DNA of 64,000 nucleotides. Source: Dryas octopetala (Eukaryota; Streptophyta; Magnoliopsida; Rosales; Rosaceae). Position 1 is the stretch's first letter. Each line of letters opens with the position of its first letter. The notes under the pieces were generated by a model that was not told where the DNA came from, ran no database searches, and saw only the letters and a program-made list of their open reading frames with translations. Position numbers and translations under genes: made by a program. The stretch covers positions 13,516,001-13,580,000 of the forward strand of contig OY992835.1 in NCBI GenBank assembly GCA_963921425.1, given 5' to 3'. This document shows positions 37,301 through 48,443 of this stretch, one piece after another.

Positions 37301-39033
37301 TACCTGCTTTTGAATTGAAATCTCTTGAGAGGTTTATAGGTCATAGTATTTGATTATCTGTGAGAGTTCAAAGGATGTTTGGAGAGCAGATTGTGGTAAC
37401 TTCATATGTGCTTAGCACTACAAGTTGAGTAAAAAATGCATTTTTTTTTTGCCCCCACAGAGAGAGTATGAAGAATTCAAGGTACGGATCAATGCCCTAG
37501 TTGCCAAGGCACAGAAAATGCCTGAAGAAGGTTGGACAATGCAGGATGGGACTCCATGGCCTGGGAACAATTCCAGGGATCATCCGGGAATGATCCAGGT
37601 ACTCACATTTTCATCCAGTGTATTTAGGTTTCTGCCTCTTCTTGCTCTTATAATAATTTTAATTTTCTATATGTGGAAAAACAGGTCTTCTTAGGCCACA
37701 GTGGGGGCCTTGATACTGATGGAAATGAACTGCCTCGACTTGTTTATGTTTCTCGTGAGAAGCGACCTGGCTTCCAGCATCACAAGAAAGCTGGAGCAAT
37801 GAATGCATTGGTTTGTTATCCTCTGAAATTGTTTTAGATTAATTTTTATTTCTGGGTAGCCAGTGGTTCAACTTAATTGGAACTGTATTTTGATTACTGG
37901 ATTATTTCTGTTAAAGCTGGATAACAGCTCAAAATCATCCATTTTTGGATGATATACACTAGTATTAATGCAAAAATGTGGGGTCTATGTACACCACTAG
38001 CATTTTTTAAGACCACTCTGGTAGGACCCTTCTTAATATTTCCTTGTCCAATTAGGATCCTCAGTAGTTCCTTGACCAATTAGGGTCCTCAATATTTCCT
38101 TGACCAACTACATTGTTGGAGGGTTACTGACATTTTTTGGCTTGGTGAAATAAATTGTTGGTAAATACTTATTTTATGGTAATAAAAAGTCAACATCTCT
38201 TAAACAAGGTTTTGTTAGATAAGATCAGTTCCCTGATGATTTGCAGTCTCTGCCAAAGCCATTTTGATTCTAACTTGTTTCACCTTGTGCCATGTAGATT
38301 CGAGTTTCAGCTGTCTTGACAAATGGTGCATATCTTTTGAATGTCGATTGTGATCACTACTTCAATAACAGTAAAGCTCTTAAGGAAGCCATGTGTTTCA
38401 TGATGGACCCAGCTTATGGGAAGAAGACCTGCTATGTACAGTTCCCACAACGTTTTGATGGCATTGATTTGCACGATCGATATGCCAATCGCAACATTGT
38501 CTTCTTCGATGTAAGTGCTACTTGGTTTATGATTACCAATTACAAATATCACTCAATGCGACATTTTGTGCTTAGGCTAGTAAAATTCGTTCTTATTTCG
38601 TTTTATTTGCAGATCAACTTGAAAGGGCTGGATGGCATCCAGGGTCCAGTCTATGTGGGAACTGGTTGCTGTTTCAACAGGCAAGCTCTATATGGGTATG
38701 ATCCAGTTTTGACCGAGGAAGATTTACAACCAAACATTATCGTCAAGAGTTGTTGTGGTTCAAGAAAGAAGGGAAAGCATAGCAATAAAAAGTATATTGA
38801 CAAGAAGAGGGCAGTTAAAAGAACTGAATCCACCATTCCCATTTTCAATATGGAAGACATTGAGGAGGGTGTTGAAGGTTGTTTATTGTTATTAACATAT
38901 TTAATTTTTAAGTTTTTCCCTCCAAACATCTTACAACTTATATTGATGTTCTGCTTTATCTATGAATTAGGGTGGGTCTATTGCATGCATTCAAGAAACT
39001 TCTAACATCTATTTTTTTTTTTTAAAGATTTCT

Positions 39034-39074
<41 letters not shown>

Positions 39075-40684
39075 CTGGATCCAATGTCAGCCTCGTAAAC
39101 AATTCCATTTGTTTGATAAAACTTTTTAAAAATAAATTATTAATTTGAGATTTGATATTGACCAATTTGACAGCGAAATCGAAATGATGTTTTTACTGCA
39201 TCCCTGCTGTGCATTGTTAACTAGATTGTTCATATTCTGTAGGTTATGATGAGGAGAGGTCCCTTATGTCTCAGAAGAGCTTAGAGAAGCGCTTTGGTCA
39301 ATCTCCAGTTTTTATTGCAGCCACCTTCATGGAACAAGGAGGCATTCCGCCTACAACCAATCCTGCAACTCTTTTGAAGGAAGCCATACATGTTATTAGT
39401 TGTGGATATGAAGACAAGACAGAATGGGGAAAAGAGGTAAGTTAGTATAGCAATTTAGCATCTAGCAGCTCTCATTCCTCTAAATAAAATATTTAGCATT
39501 GATCTACACCTATTAGATGGACGTGATTTTTGTTTCACAGTAATTGAACATTTTCTTCTTTTGTCACCAGATTGGATGGATCTATGGTTCTGTGACCGAA
39601 GATATTTTAACCGGGTTTAAGATGCATGCCCGTGGTTGGATATCAATCTATTGCATGCCTCCCCGCCCAGCATTTAAGGGGTCTGCTCCTATCAATCTTT
39701 CTGATCGTTTGAACCAGGTGCTTCGGTGGGCCCTGGGGTCGATTGAAATTTTGCTCAGCAGGCATTGCCCCATATGGTATGGCTACAATGGGAGGTTGAG
39801 GCTTCTGGAGAGAATTGCATACATCAACACCATTGTTTACCCCCTCACATCTATACCTCTGATTGCATACTGTTTGCTTCCTGCGTTTTGCCTTCTCACA
39901 GGGAAGTTCATCATTCCTGAGGTAAGTACTAGTTCTGTGTCAATCTTACTCAAAAAAAGAAACAAAAAAGTATATATTAAATGATTCTTTGAAGTGCACC
40001 AAAAATGTGCTGTCCATGAGACCTTTTCCCCTTCAATTTTAGTCTTTTGACACTCTAGATTTTTACATCCAATGAGTCTGTTGAATGTTTATGCAGATAA
40101 GCAACTTTGCTAGCATGTGGTTTATCCTCCTCTTTGTTTCCATTTTCACAACTGGAATTCTTGAGCTGAGGTGGAGTGGAGTCAGCATTGATGACTGGTG
40201 GAGGAACGAACAGTTCTGGGTCATTGGTGGCACATCCGCTCATCTGTTTGCTGTCTTCCAAGGTCTCCTAAAAGTTCTTGCAGGGATTGATACCAACTTC
40301 ACTGTCACATCAAAGGCATCCGACGAGGATGGGGATTTTGCAGAGCTTTATGTGTTCAAATGGACAGCACTTCTCATCCCTCCAACCACAGTTCTTATTG
40401 TGAACTTGATAGGTATTGTGGCTGGTGTTTCATATGCCGTAAACAGTGGATACCAGTCTTGGGGTCCACTCTTCGGCAAACTGTTTTTCGCCATTTGGGT
40501 CATTGCACATCTGTATCCATTCCTGAAGGGTCTATTGGGTCGACAAAATCGTACCCCCACAATTGTCATCGTGTGGTCTATTCTCCTTGCTTCAATATTT
40601 TCCTTGCTATGGGTGCGCATCGACCCCTTCACATCTGACGCCACAAAAGCTGCATCAAAAGGTCAATGTGGCATCAATTGTTAG
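34358..40684 (+). CDS. CESA1: Cellulose synthase catalytic subunit, CESA1 type
   Basis: Plasma-membrane glycosyltransferase that polymerises UDP-glucose into cellulose within the rosette complex. The CESA1 clade serves primary walls with CESA3 and a CESA6-type partner. Fourteen exons join in frame: 34358-34438, 35138-35333, 35432-35613, 35823-35907, 35993-36179, 36507-36773, 36860-37205, 37461-37598, 37685-37810, 38298-38510, 38613-38877, 39243-39436, 39571-39921 and 40097-40684, giving 1072 residues, close to Arabidopsis CESA1 in length and exon number. It shows the N-terminal cysteine-rich RING-type zinc finger (exon 2), an acidic stretch [11 protein letters not shown], two N-terminal membrane helices (exon 6), the catalytic motifs D386/D387, DCD (553-555), TED (769-771) and QVLRW (809-813), and the C-terminal membrane helices with FTVTSK. 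It ends CGINC, common in CESA proteins. No defect is seen. The assignment to CESA1 rather than another CESA rests on close similarity of the N-terminus and variable regions. Confidence 0.96.
34979..35041 (+). repeat. (CACT)n microsatellite in CESA1 intron 1
   Basis: About 15 copies of CACT with occasional TACT variants, just upstream of the intron 1 acceptor. Likely length-variable. Confidence 0.9.
39035..39074 (+). repeat. 40-bp poly-T in CESA1 intron 11
   Basis: An uninterrupted run of 40 T, preceded by a 12-T run at 39012-39023, in the intron between the exons ending at 38877 and starting at 39243. Such a run is hard to assemble accurately. Confidence 0.9.
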
Positions 40685-41684
40685 TTCAATTTCGAAGATA
40701 ATCTTTTCATGGAAACACCATCTTTCTCCACCTGTGTGTGTATATAACAAGAAATCAAGTCGTCTGCAGAACTTCTATGGGCGGTCTCCATGGCCAAAAC
40801 GGAGTCTGGTGGGTGAAAAATTGAGAACCCTTTGTGTATCTTTTTTGTTGTCCCTTTGACAAGTGTTTATTATTAGTCCATACTGAAATACCGGTTTCTT
40901 GAACTTTGATCTGAGTCATTGTTGTGCAGTATTGTCATGGTTGTCAAGAGAGGATATAGGAGCTATTTATTTATTTATTGCAGTACTTGGTCTCTGATAG
41001 GACAGAGTATGTTTTGTTCTATGTAATCTTATTATGGGTTCTCATGATGGAACTACAATTGAATACAAGATTCTTTTCACCTGACAAGCCTATATGAATT
41101 ATATCACTGTTATTATTCATTCAACACAATTTCTATAAAATCTGTAAAATCTTTTAGTGGCTGACAATCTGGTTTGTTTTTTAAACTGAATTTTATTTTT
41201 TAGAAAAATAATTATATTTTCTTTGACCGAAATAATATGAGATTCAATGTGCATGAAATATTGACTTTCAGTAAAGTAGCAAGACATTATTTTTAAAAAA
41301 ATTTATGTACTAACCTAGAGCAAGACATTTTGAATTAGGTCACAAATTTGTTTACTATACAATTGTAACTGTTTCAAATTCATAAAAATTCAAAATTTAT
41401 AAAAGTTTAATGCTTTTGATTTAAGCTTGGGGGATGAAGTTCTATAATCTAGAGACTAAACATTAAACTTTAAGCCTTGCAAATATTGAAAAAAAAAACA
41501 TGTCTTTTATAACATTTTATGGTTCACTTAATAGATTGTTTACCAAATTTTGTTCAGAAAAATAACTTTAGGGTGTGTAGAAATTTCAGCGGAAAATAAG
41601 AGTAGATACATGACATTTAGTCATTTACATAAGGATAAGGAGAACACCTTCTACTATCGGCCTTTGTTTTTCATGGGAGTGGGA
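40685..41684. other. CESA1 3' UTR and intergenic DNA
   Basis: The first 300-400 bp after the stop codon probably form the 3' UTR; T-rich AT sequence near 41000-41090 is compatible with polyadenylation. The remainder is AT-rich with no gene. Confidence 0.5.
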
Positions 41685-41811
41685 CATTTTAGTACTGTGG
41701 GAGTGGGACATTACCTTGCTTGCCAAGTGTACAAAAAATTAATAAAAAATAATTTTAAAAACTTAAAATAATTTTCAAATGGTAATGTCCCACTCCCACA
41801 GTACTAAAATG
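41685..41811. repeat. 31-bp perfect inverted repeat at the duplication boundary
   Basis: The arm CATTTTAGTACTGTGGGAGT... (41685-41715) is the exact reverse complement of 41781-41811, with a 65-bp spacer. The right arm is the first 31 bp of duplication copy B; copy A (12730) has only that arm. The spacer (41718-41780) resembles, in inverted orientation, part of the Mutator-like element at 4588-4636. Confidence 0.9.
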
Positions 41812-43239
41812 TTTAATATATAGTAGGTGTGTCACCTGTAACCATAATTTCCCAAATGATATAGACATGACACTATGGTGCCTATTAGTTTGACACCTTA
41901 TAGAGCCTCTTGCATAAATGTGGTATTAATTGCTTTAATATAGTCATTGTAAGGATTATGACTTCATATCCACTAATTGAAAAAGACTATAATTCATATA
42001 CAAGGAATTGACTATTAAAAACACAATAAATGGGCCTAGTTAGCTATTAGCTAGCTAGTGAAATTTACCAAGTTATATGAGATATTTGGATAATCTCATT
42101 TTCATTAGGAATGGGAGAGAAAGTAGCTCTATGTAAGGAAGAGGATGCTATAGTCATCTTATCCTTCTACGGTTCTACCCCATTCATCTTTTACCCAACC
42201 ATCAATATTTTCAAAATACCCATAATTCATAATCCTATCTTTTTTCTTTTCTTGCTACCCAAAAAGATGTGGCCATAAGCTCAGAACTAATGACCAACAT
42301 GGTGCATAGACAAAGTCACCTGTGGGCCTAAGGTGGCCTATGATCATGGCTCCTAATATTGGTAGCAAAAAGAATTTATATAACAAATCAATTTGTTTAT
42401 ATAGTTTTTTGGGACTTATAACTTTAGTAATTAAAAGTATTTATCTTTATAACTAAAGTTTCAAATTCGAATTCTCATTTTGGAATATCAATATGGAAAT
42501 TTTTTTTGCTTTGTTTTCTTGTTTTCTTCTGGCAGAGTGCATGTTAGGTTTAGAAATGTGAAATTTGCACACTATTGGGGGACTATTAGCTATTGGTTTA
42601 CACAATATTGACCATTCTATTTGTGCCAGATGGTTGAAAGCAGTGATTTTTTAACTTTTTAATTGTCCATATTAAGCCTTCATTTTAAAATGAAAGCCCT
42701 TCTCGACTGTTTTTTGTGATGGAAATTACAAAACTAAGCAAAGAAGAAACATCAAATAGGTAATAGAATAGGCCAAAGTGGTTGGAATAAGATGGTATGC
42801 GCTAAAGCTAGTAACAGAACCAAAGATTCTACCAATAAATAATTGATCAATAAAATTAAAAAAATAACAGAACCCAATAGATAATAGCTAAACTAAAATT
42901 ATATAAAATCATTTTGAGATGGGGACTTTGATGTGGGGGAGTCAGGCTTGGCGACTCTGAGGCCTATCTTTGTGCATGGACATGAATGTAAACTTACGGA
43001 AAAATGCAACAAAAACATGGTTGGTTTAATCTTTCGGGTTTTATGGTGAAATGTTTTAAAATGAAAATTACTTATTTTCGGAGGTTAAAAAACTTCATTC
43101 TTGTTGAATGAAATAATACTAAAAAGTAAATGTTGAGTGTATATTTTACACTAGGCATGTAAAGTCTTATGATACCATGTATAATGTCACGAGCTTCTCT
43201 TACCACAACTAATTATTTATGGGTTGAATGCTTCAATAT

Positions 43240-43803
43240 TAGACTTGACAAATGAGTCGTGTTTTGAGGGTTCGGATTAAAACTCGACATGACCCGTTAG
43301 TGTTAACAGGTGAACCCGATACGTTAATCTACGAGTGGCAAAAATTTCAACCCAAACACGACCTGAAAAATAACGGGTATACATTACCCAATCCATTTTA
43401 CCCGTTAGAAATAATTTAAATAATAAAAATTTATCACTCATCACTCCCTCCCCCAGATCCAGCCTCCTCCCCCCTCTAGTGATCCCCCTTATCCCCTTCC
43501 CCCTTTCCGGCAATTCCCCTTCTCCCCCCCGATCCGGCATCCTCCCTCCCCAGCCCAACCCCCCGCACACGGCACTCCCCCAGCCCCTCTCGCACCCACC
43601 CCTACGCGCCCAAGCAGACTACTAGTAAGTGGTAACTGGCAAAGAAAGAGCACAGTGAGAGAGAGCTAGAGAGGGAGCGGCTGCGAAGTGTTTAGGTGAG
43701 TTGTTTTTGTTAAGTGATAAAATTACTTAAATGCCTTTATTTTTAACGGATCTAATGAGTTTTGCGGGTTGGCACTGATACGACTCGTTATCTTAACGGG
43801 TTG
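43240..43803. mobile_element. hAT-type element, right end deleted
   Basis: Counterpart of 14194-14849 in the other duplicate. The left end, TAGACTTGACAAATG, is preceded by TTCAATAT, a diverged form of the target duplication. At 43803 it jumps directly to sequence equivalent to about 15323, so the right terminus and about 475 bp of flank are lost and it can no longer be mobilised. Confidence 0.9.
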
Positions 43804-44532
43804 TGAATGAGTGACGACCATTTCATCATCTAACATAAGAACAACCGGTTGAGATTGCTAGCCTATCCATGACATTATGATCCAATTATCTTACTAAGTA
43901 GATCATGATTCATGACCCACCAATGATTGATGTCAGACCAGAGTGGCAGTGGTTTTGGTGAGTCCTAGAAGACAAACCTTTGAATGGAGCTTTTTGAGAA
44001 ATTGGCTGTATATATAAGACATGGAAATATGCAAGTTGATGATTAAGGTTTGTAGTACTTGGAGTGACAGTTCTAGAAGGATGCGCTGCCATTCTTGGAT
44101 TTCATGTATGCATTATTTGTTCTCAATTTGTTTGCTAGTTTGTAGTAGTGTCACTGATGGCATTGTCTTTCTCTTTTACTCAATACTCAATAATGCATGT
44201 TTTAAGGGAATCGAATTTTGCTACTGACATACTAATTGATTTTGATAAAAAGGGTTATGTATATTTTTTGATTAATCAATTGACGTCCTTGAATTTTAAA
44301 TTTAATTAAATTTATTCCAACAAAGAAAGACGGTGTGTAATTCTTAGACTAAACAGTCATAAAGTAGCTCCTTAATTTCCCAACTAAAGTATCAAACTTA
44401 TTTATGGGATACCCAGAAGTAGTATACATTACACTGTACAATACATGGCCTATTTTATGTTACAAAAAAATTAGAGCTCAACACAAACTGAAAATTTCTA
44501 AACTGTACCAGATGATGATACACATTGATTCT

Positions 44533-45873
44533 TCATGGACCGAGCTTTGGTGTGTCACATGGCCCAACAATGCCAGAGTCCAAATTGTCTTCCAACCCAC
44601 TATTGGCATTGTAACAAAGCCCAGAATTATTATAAAGCCTAAGCTTCCTTCTCATCCTCCAAACCATTTCTCTCCCAAACGGGATTGGCCCAATTAGCCC
44701 GTTATCGTTTAATCTCAATTCACTAAGACCTTTCAGCTCTCGAAAGCTAATTGGGATTGAACCATTCAAGTGGTTACCATCAAGATGAAGCACACGAAGG
44801 CTTGGCAAGTGACCTAGAGATGGAGGTATAGGACCATGCAAATTCATGTTTGATAAAATTAGGGTCATTAGTCCCTTCATACCATCAAACCCATCACTAG
44901 GAACTGGTGATGGGCCCATTGGGTTTCCTTTGAGGATCAAAGTTTGGAGGGAAATTAAGGTTCTAAGCCAGATGGGAATTGGACCCATGAGGTGGTTGTA
45001 GCTCAAATCCATGAGCATGAGGTTTCCTAGGCCGGAAATGGAGTCGGGTATCAGGCCGGTGAGTCGGTTGTGGCCCAAGTCCATTTTGATTAGGGCATGG
45101 CAGGCTCCAATGGTGGGTGGGATTGAGCCCACTAGAAGGTTTTGGCTCAGGTCAAAAATGCTCAAAATTGGGAAGGTGAAATTGGGGATTGAACCGTTTA
45201 GTCTATTGCTGCTCAAGTCTAACGACCTTAGACCGGTGATCCGGCCCAATGATACCGGAATTGAACCGTTGAGATTATTTTTGTGGAGGTCAAGAACCCT
45301 TAAACGGGTGAGATTGCCCAACTCAATAGGAATGGGACCCACATGCCCATTTTCTCTAAGCACTAAAGTTTGGAGTGTGGGACCCAATTGCCCCAAAAAC
45401 GTCGGGATTGGCTGAGGATTGTAACTAAAACAACGGTAGAAAAACAAGGTTCGAAGATAAGCAAGTTTTGTGATGGAGGGTGAAATATGGGACCGGGTTG
45501 GGTCGCAGGTCGGGAAGGCGGTGTCGTCGGATAAGGCCCCGAACGAGAGGGAGACGACGTGGTACACGTTGTCCTTGTCGGGCATGCACTCAATGCCATG
45601 CCAACGGCCCCGGCACACGTCGGGAATGTCGGTGGCCCAGTCGTTACCGGTGGCCCGCATGATGTCGTACACCGCTTCTTGCTCCTGGGTGTCGGTTCGG
45701 ATCCCCTTTTTGTTCATGGAGAACCCGGTTTGCGGGCCATCCACGAGGGCCCCCGGGACGCCCGAATCCGACATAATGACTGTGAAGGGGGTGGCCAGCA
45801 GCCAAAAGTGCATGAAAGATAGAAGAAAGAGTGGTGGTAGAAACATTTTGGGGGCTGAGGAAATGAGTGTCAT
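44533..45873 (-). CDS. TMM: TOO MANY MOUTHS-like LRR receptor protein
   Basis: Single-exon gene of 446 residues, very similar to Arabidopsis TMM, the leucine-rich-repeat co-receptor that works with ERECTA-family kinases and EPF peptides to space stomata. An N-terminal hydrophobic signal peptide (about residues 8-31; a second ATG at 45846 gives MFLPPLFLL) is followed by the conserved N-cap (AVYDIMRATGNDWA, RGRWHGIECMP, SLSFGALSDDTAFPTCDP), about ten leucine-rich repeats (e.g. LRVLDLHKNNLNGSIP) and the C-cap WRMRRKLRLYNNSGLC. It ends soon after, at CDTPKLGP. Arabidopsis TMM is about 496 residues, with a serine-rich tail and a C-terminal membrane segment that are absent here. The same stop occurs in copy A, so it is not a fresh error. 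No kinase domain is present, as expected for TMM. Confidence 0.94.
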   Translation of the reverse strand: MTLISSAPKMFLPPLFLLSFMHFWLLATPFTVIMSDSGVPGALVDGPQTGFSMNKKGIRTDTQEQEAVYDIMRATGNDWATDIPDVCRGRWHGIECMPDKDNVYHVVSLSFGALSDDTAFPTCDPTRSHISPSITKLAYLRTLFFYRCFSYNPQPIPTFLGQLGPTLQTLVLRENGHVGPIPIELGNLTRLRVLDLHKNNLNGSIPVSLGRITGLRSLDLSSNRLNGSIPNFTFPILSIFDLSQNLLVGSIPPTIGACHALIKMDLGHNRLTGLIPDSISGLGNLMLMDLSYNHLMGPIPIWLRTLISLQTLILKGNPMGPSPVPSDGFDGMKGLMTLILSNMNLHGPIPPSLGHLPSLRVLHLDGNHLNGSIPISFRELKGLSELRLNDNGLIGPIPFGREMVWRMRRKLRLYNNSGLCYNANSGLEDNLDSGIVGPCDTPKLGP

Positions 45874-45925
45874 TTTGAGAAAACTAGGACTAGTTATGGG
45901 ATTGAGTGCTGTGGGTTTGTTGTTG

Positions 45926-45934
45926 ATTATATAT
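45926..45934 (-). promoter_or_regulatory. Candidate TATA box of TMM
   Basis: Minus-strand ATATATAAT about 55 bp upstream of the ATG at 45873. This would place transcription start near 45900 and leave a short leader; it is a motif match only. Confidence 0.4.
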
Positions 45935-46252
45935 GAGGCTGAATCGGATCGGAGTTAATGGGATCCGGGTCGGGTTGGTGGGTGAGGTAATTATTAAGTG
46001 ACAAAAAAGGAGGTTGGTTTGTGTATGGAATATTTATGGGTTCACGGGAAATGGGAGAGTGGAAAATAAATGTACATGGAATTTTTTGAGCATTAATGAG
46101 CTTCACGGGATTTACACACACTGACTCGATCAGCTCATCAACCTGGTAAATTAATTTCATGGTAACTGAATTCCAATTCACTTTCTAGTTTCTAACCACA
46201 AGTTCTAGCAGAATTTAATACCATCTTTTGATGATATCCCAGAAATATATAC

Positions 46253-46413
46253 AAAACATTGGGCAAAAAGCCATGGCCAAACCCACCAATAAAAACGAAC
46301 CTGCTTCTAATTTAGTCAGGCAGAAAATGACCCACTAACCCAAATCAGCTCCTTTTTCTTCGTCTACTAGTTTTTTGAGCTCCTTCAGCTTCTTTCTTCT
46401 TCTGGGTCTTCCT

Positions 46414-46451
<38 letters not shown>

Positions 46452-46690
46452 GCTTGTTGCAGAGTGGAGGGGAGAGAGAAAAGTTAAAGCTGATCGAACT
46501 GCTAAAGAAGATGAAAAGGGGAGAACGAAACAGAGACAGGATTTTCAGAGAGCAAAGAAGGCATAGTCTTTTTATCCACTGTCCACACCCTTGTGGCATC
46601 TTCTTTGGCCTTGTTTGCTTTGTCTTTCAAATTATTTTTGGTTCAGTAGTTGTCATTTTTCTTTTCAATATCAATTTTTCAAAGCAGCAG
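46253..46690 (-). pseudogene. Remnant of a second kinase gene: first exon start plus 5' leader
   Basis: Homologous in the same orientation to 10718-11180, the start and leader of the kinase at 6520-10734. The start codon (46274-46272) and first residues MAFCPMF survive, but the reading frame then diverges and no kinase exons follow; the TMM upstream region starts there instead. A (CT)n run at about 46419-46451 expands one part. The promoter could still be active and fire toward TMM, but that is speculation. Only its far end remains in duplication copy A (about 16649-16716). Confidence 0.8.
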
Positions 46691-47761
46691 AATTAGAAAC
46701 ACATGGGGATGGGGGAGTGAGTGGGGATTCATTTTAATTCTTAAACTATATATTCTTTGGGAGAATAAAGGTTTGTCTGTTTGTTTTCTTATTTTATTAT
46801 TTGAGGATTATGTGAAACATTTGTGAATGTGATGTTTGTATGTTAGACTTCGGCAGAACATAGGATATTCTGGTCAAATAAAAATCAGCAGTGTTAGAGA
46901 TTTTAAATGATGTCTCAGTATTTTATGTGATGAATTTAACAAAAAAATTAATTTAAATGAGGCATATTATTGGTTTGTGGGTTCATTCTCTCTTAGAAAC
47001 CATCTGAACTTTTTTATTTATTCATTTAAAACCATGTTATTACATAATTTAGACCCCAATAATGAGCAGTATTTGATGGGGTATACATTATTGGAGAAAA
47101 TAAAATGAATACCCATCTTTTATCAAAAGCATGCTTTTGTGCTCTGTTGTGTGTGTTAGTGTGTACGTATATGGGTTACCAAATAAAAATGGAGTTTTTG
47201 GAAATTGGATATTAAACCTGAGTTGGCCACTAGTCGCTCAACCACCCACTTTCTAAACAATTTTGGGTTAACTTAGGCCATATTTGGACAAATTAAGGTA
47301 AGATTGCTACATAATTCCCTATTTTTTATACATGTTTTTTATGTATAAAATCGCAATAGTGTTGCACGTCCATGAGCTTCATGTGTGCCAAGCTGCTAGA
47401 ATAGAAAAAGAGGGCTATAACATAAAATGGACTAATGTAATGACCCAAACCCATTTCCACAATTACTAGCTCCAATCAATTAGTGGGCCATTATGATGTA
47501 GAAGTAGAAGTTGTAGAACACAACCATCTACTTACGGACTTACCCCCTACCATTAAAAAGATTAAAAGGCCGGATTAAACCACTACAACTTGTTCTATAT
47601 ATAGTTATATACTGTAAAAAGATTAAAAACAAACATTTTATGAGCAAGTGAAATTGTAAAGTTAAGCGTCTATAGTCATGTACTTATCATTTTTTTTTTT
47701 CCGGTCTGAATGTACTCGATCATCGATTATGTATCCAAGTGTAGTTGTAATATTACCAACT
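46691..47761. other. Non-coding part of duplication copy B
   Basis: Aligns with about 16690-17805 of copy A. AT-rich, with no gene recognised. Confidence 0.6.
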
Positions 47762-47776
47762 AACTATATATTGATA

Positions 47777-48443
47777 CTAACTAAGCACTTTCCTAACCCT
47801 AGCCGCCATCCCAAAAGAAAAACTCTCTCCTCTCCTTAACCTCTCCATGGGGGAGGGGCGGCCCTTGTGTTCTCACAGACTGCTCCTCCCCTCGCCCCTC
47901 TCTCTTTTGTTTTTCTTTTCCTTTTTCTGTGTTTTTATTTTTGTCCTTTGGGATACTCTCATCCCAATAAGTGAGAGTGTTTTCATCTCTCCTTGTGAGA
48001 GTTTTTCCACCTCTCTTCGTGAGAGTTTTTCAGATTTTGTTTGTTTTGGTTTGTTTTGTGTTTTGATGCTTTCAGGTTTTCTCTGGCGCTCATCACAAGG
48101 TGTTAGGGAGTCACTATTTTCGCCGGTACCGGTCATATTTCCACCGGTTACTATTGCCACATCCGCCACTTTGCGCTATTGTCAGCCTCGACTTAGAGAT
48201 GTTGGTAGGATCGTGAACCCAAACGCGACTAGTTCGCTAATTCCTACGGTGCCTCTCTGGCTCCGTTTGATGGCTATAGTATCTGCTCGATGCCGATGTT
48301 ATGAGATCTTCGAATTTCTGTGGGCTTTTCTGCTCCACTTTTGTGGGTTTTTGTTTTCTTGTAAGCCTTTAGGCTCATATTTTGTATTCTCTCTGCCTTT
48401 TCGGCTGTTTTAATACAATGATTTGCCTTATTCTCAAAAAAAA
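47777..48443 (+). mobile_element. Poly-A retroposon (LINE-derived or SINE-like) with 15-bp TSD
   Basis: A 667-bp insertion present in copy B and absent from copy A, flanked by a perfect 15-bp duplication AACTATATATTGATA (47762-47776 and 48444-48458). It ends in TTCTC followed by an A run (48436-48443). The start is rich in CCCTAGCCGCC, like the 5' leader of plant L1-type LINEs, and the end (TTTTAATACAATG) resembles a LINE tail. No reverse transcriptase is encoded, so it is a non-autonomous or internally deleted element moved in trans. The 188-residue frame within it (47847-48413) is hydrophobic and matches nothing I recognise. Confidence 0.85.

Noticed and set aside
47847..48413. 188-residue open frame in the retroposon
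   Set aside because: Hydrophobic, low-complexity translation of a CT/TTT-rich retroposon with no homologue recognised. Better explained as non-coding element sequence.
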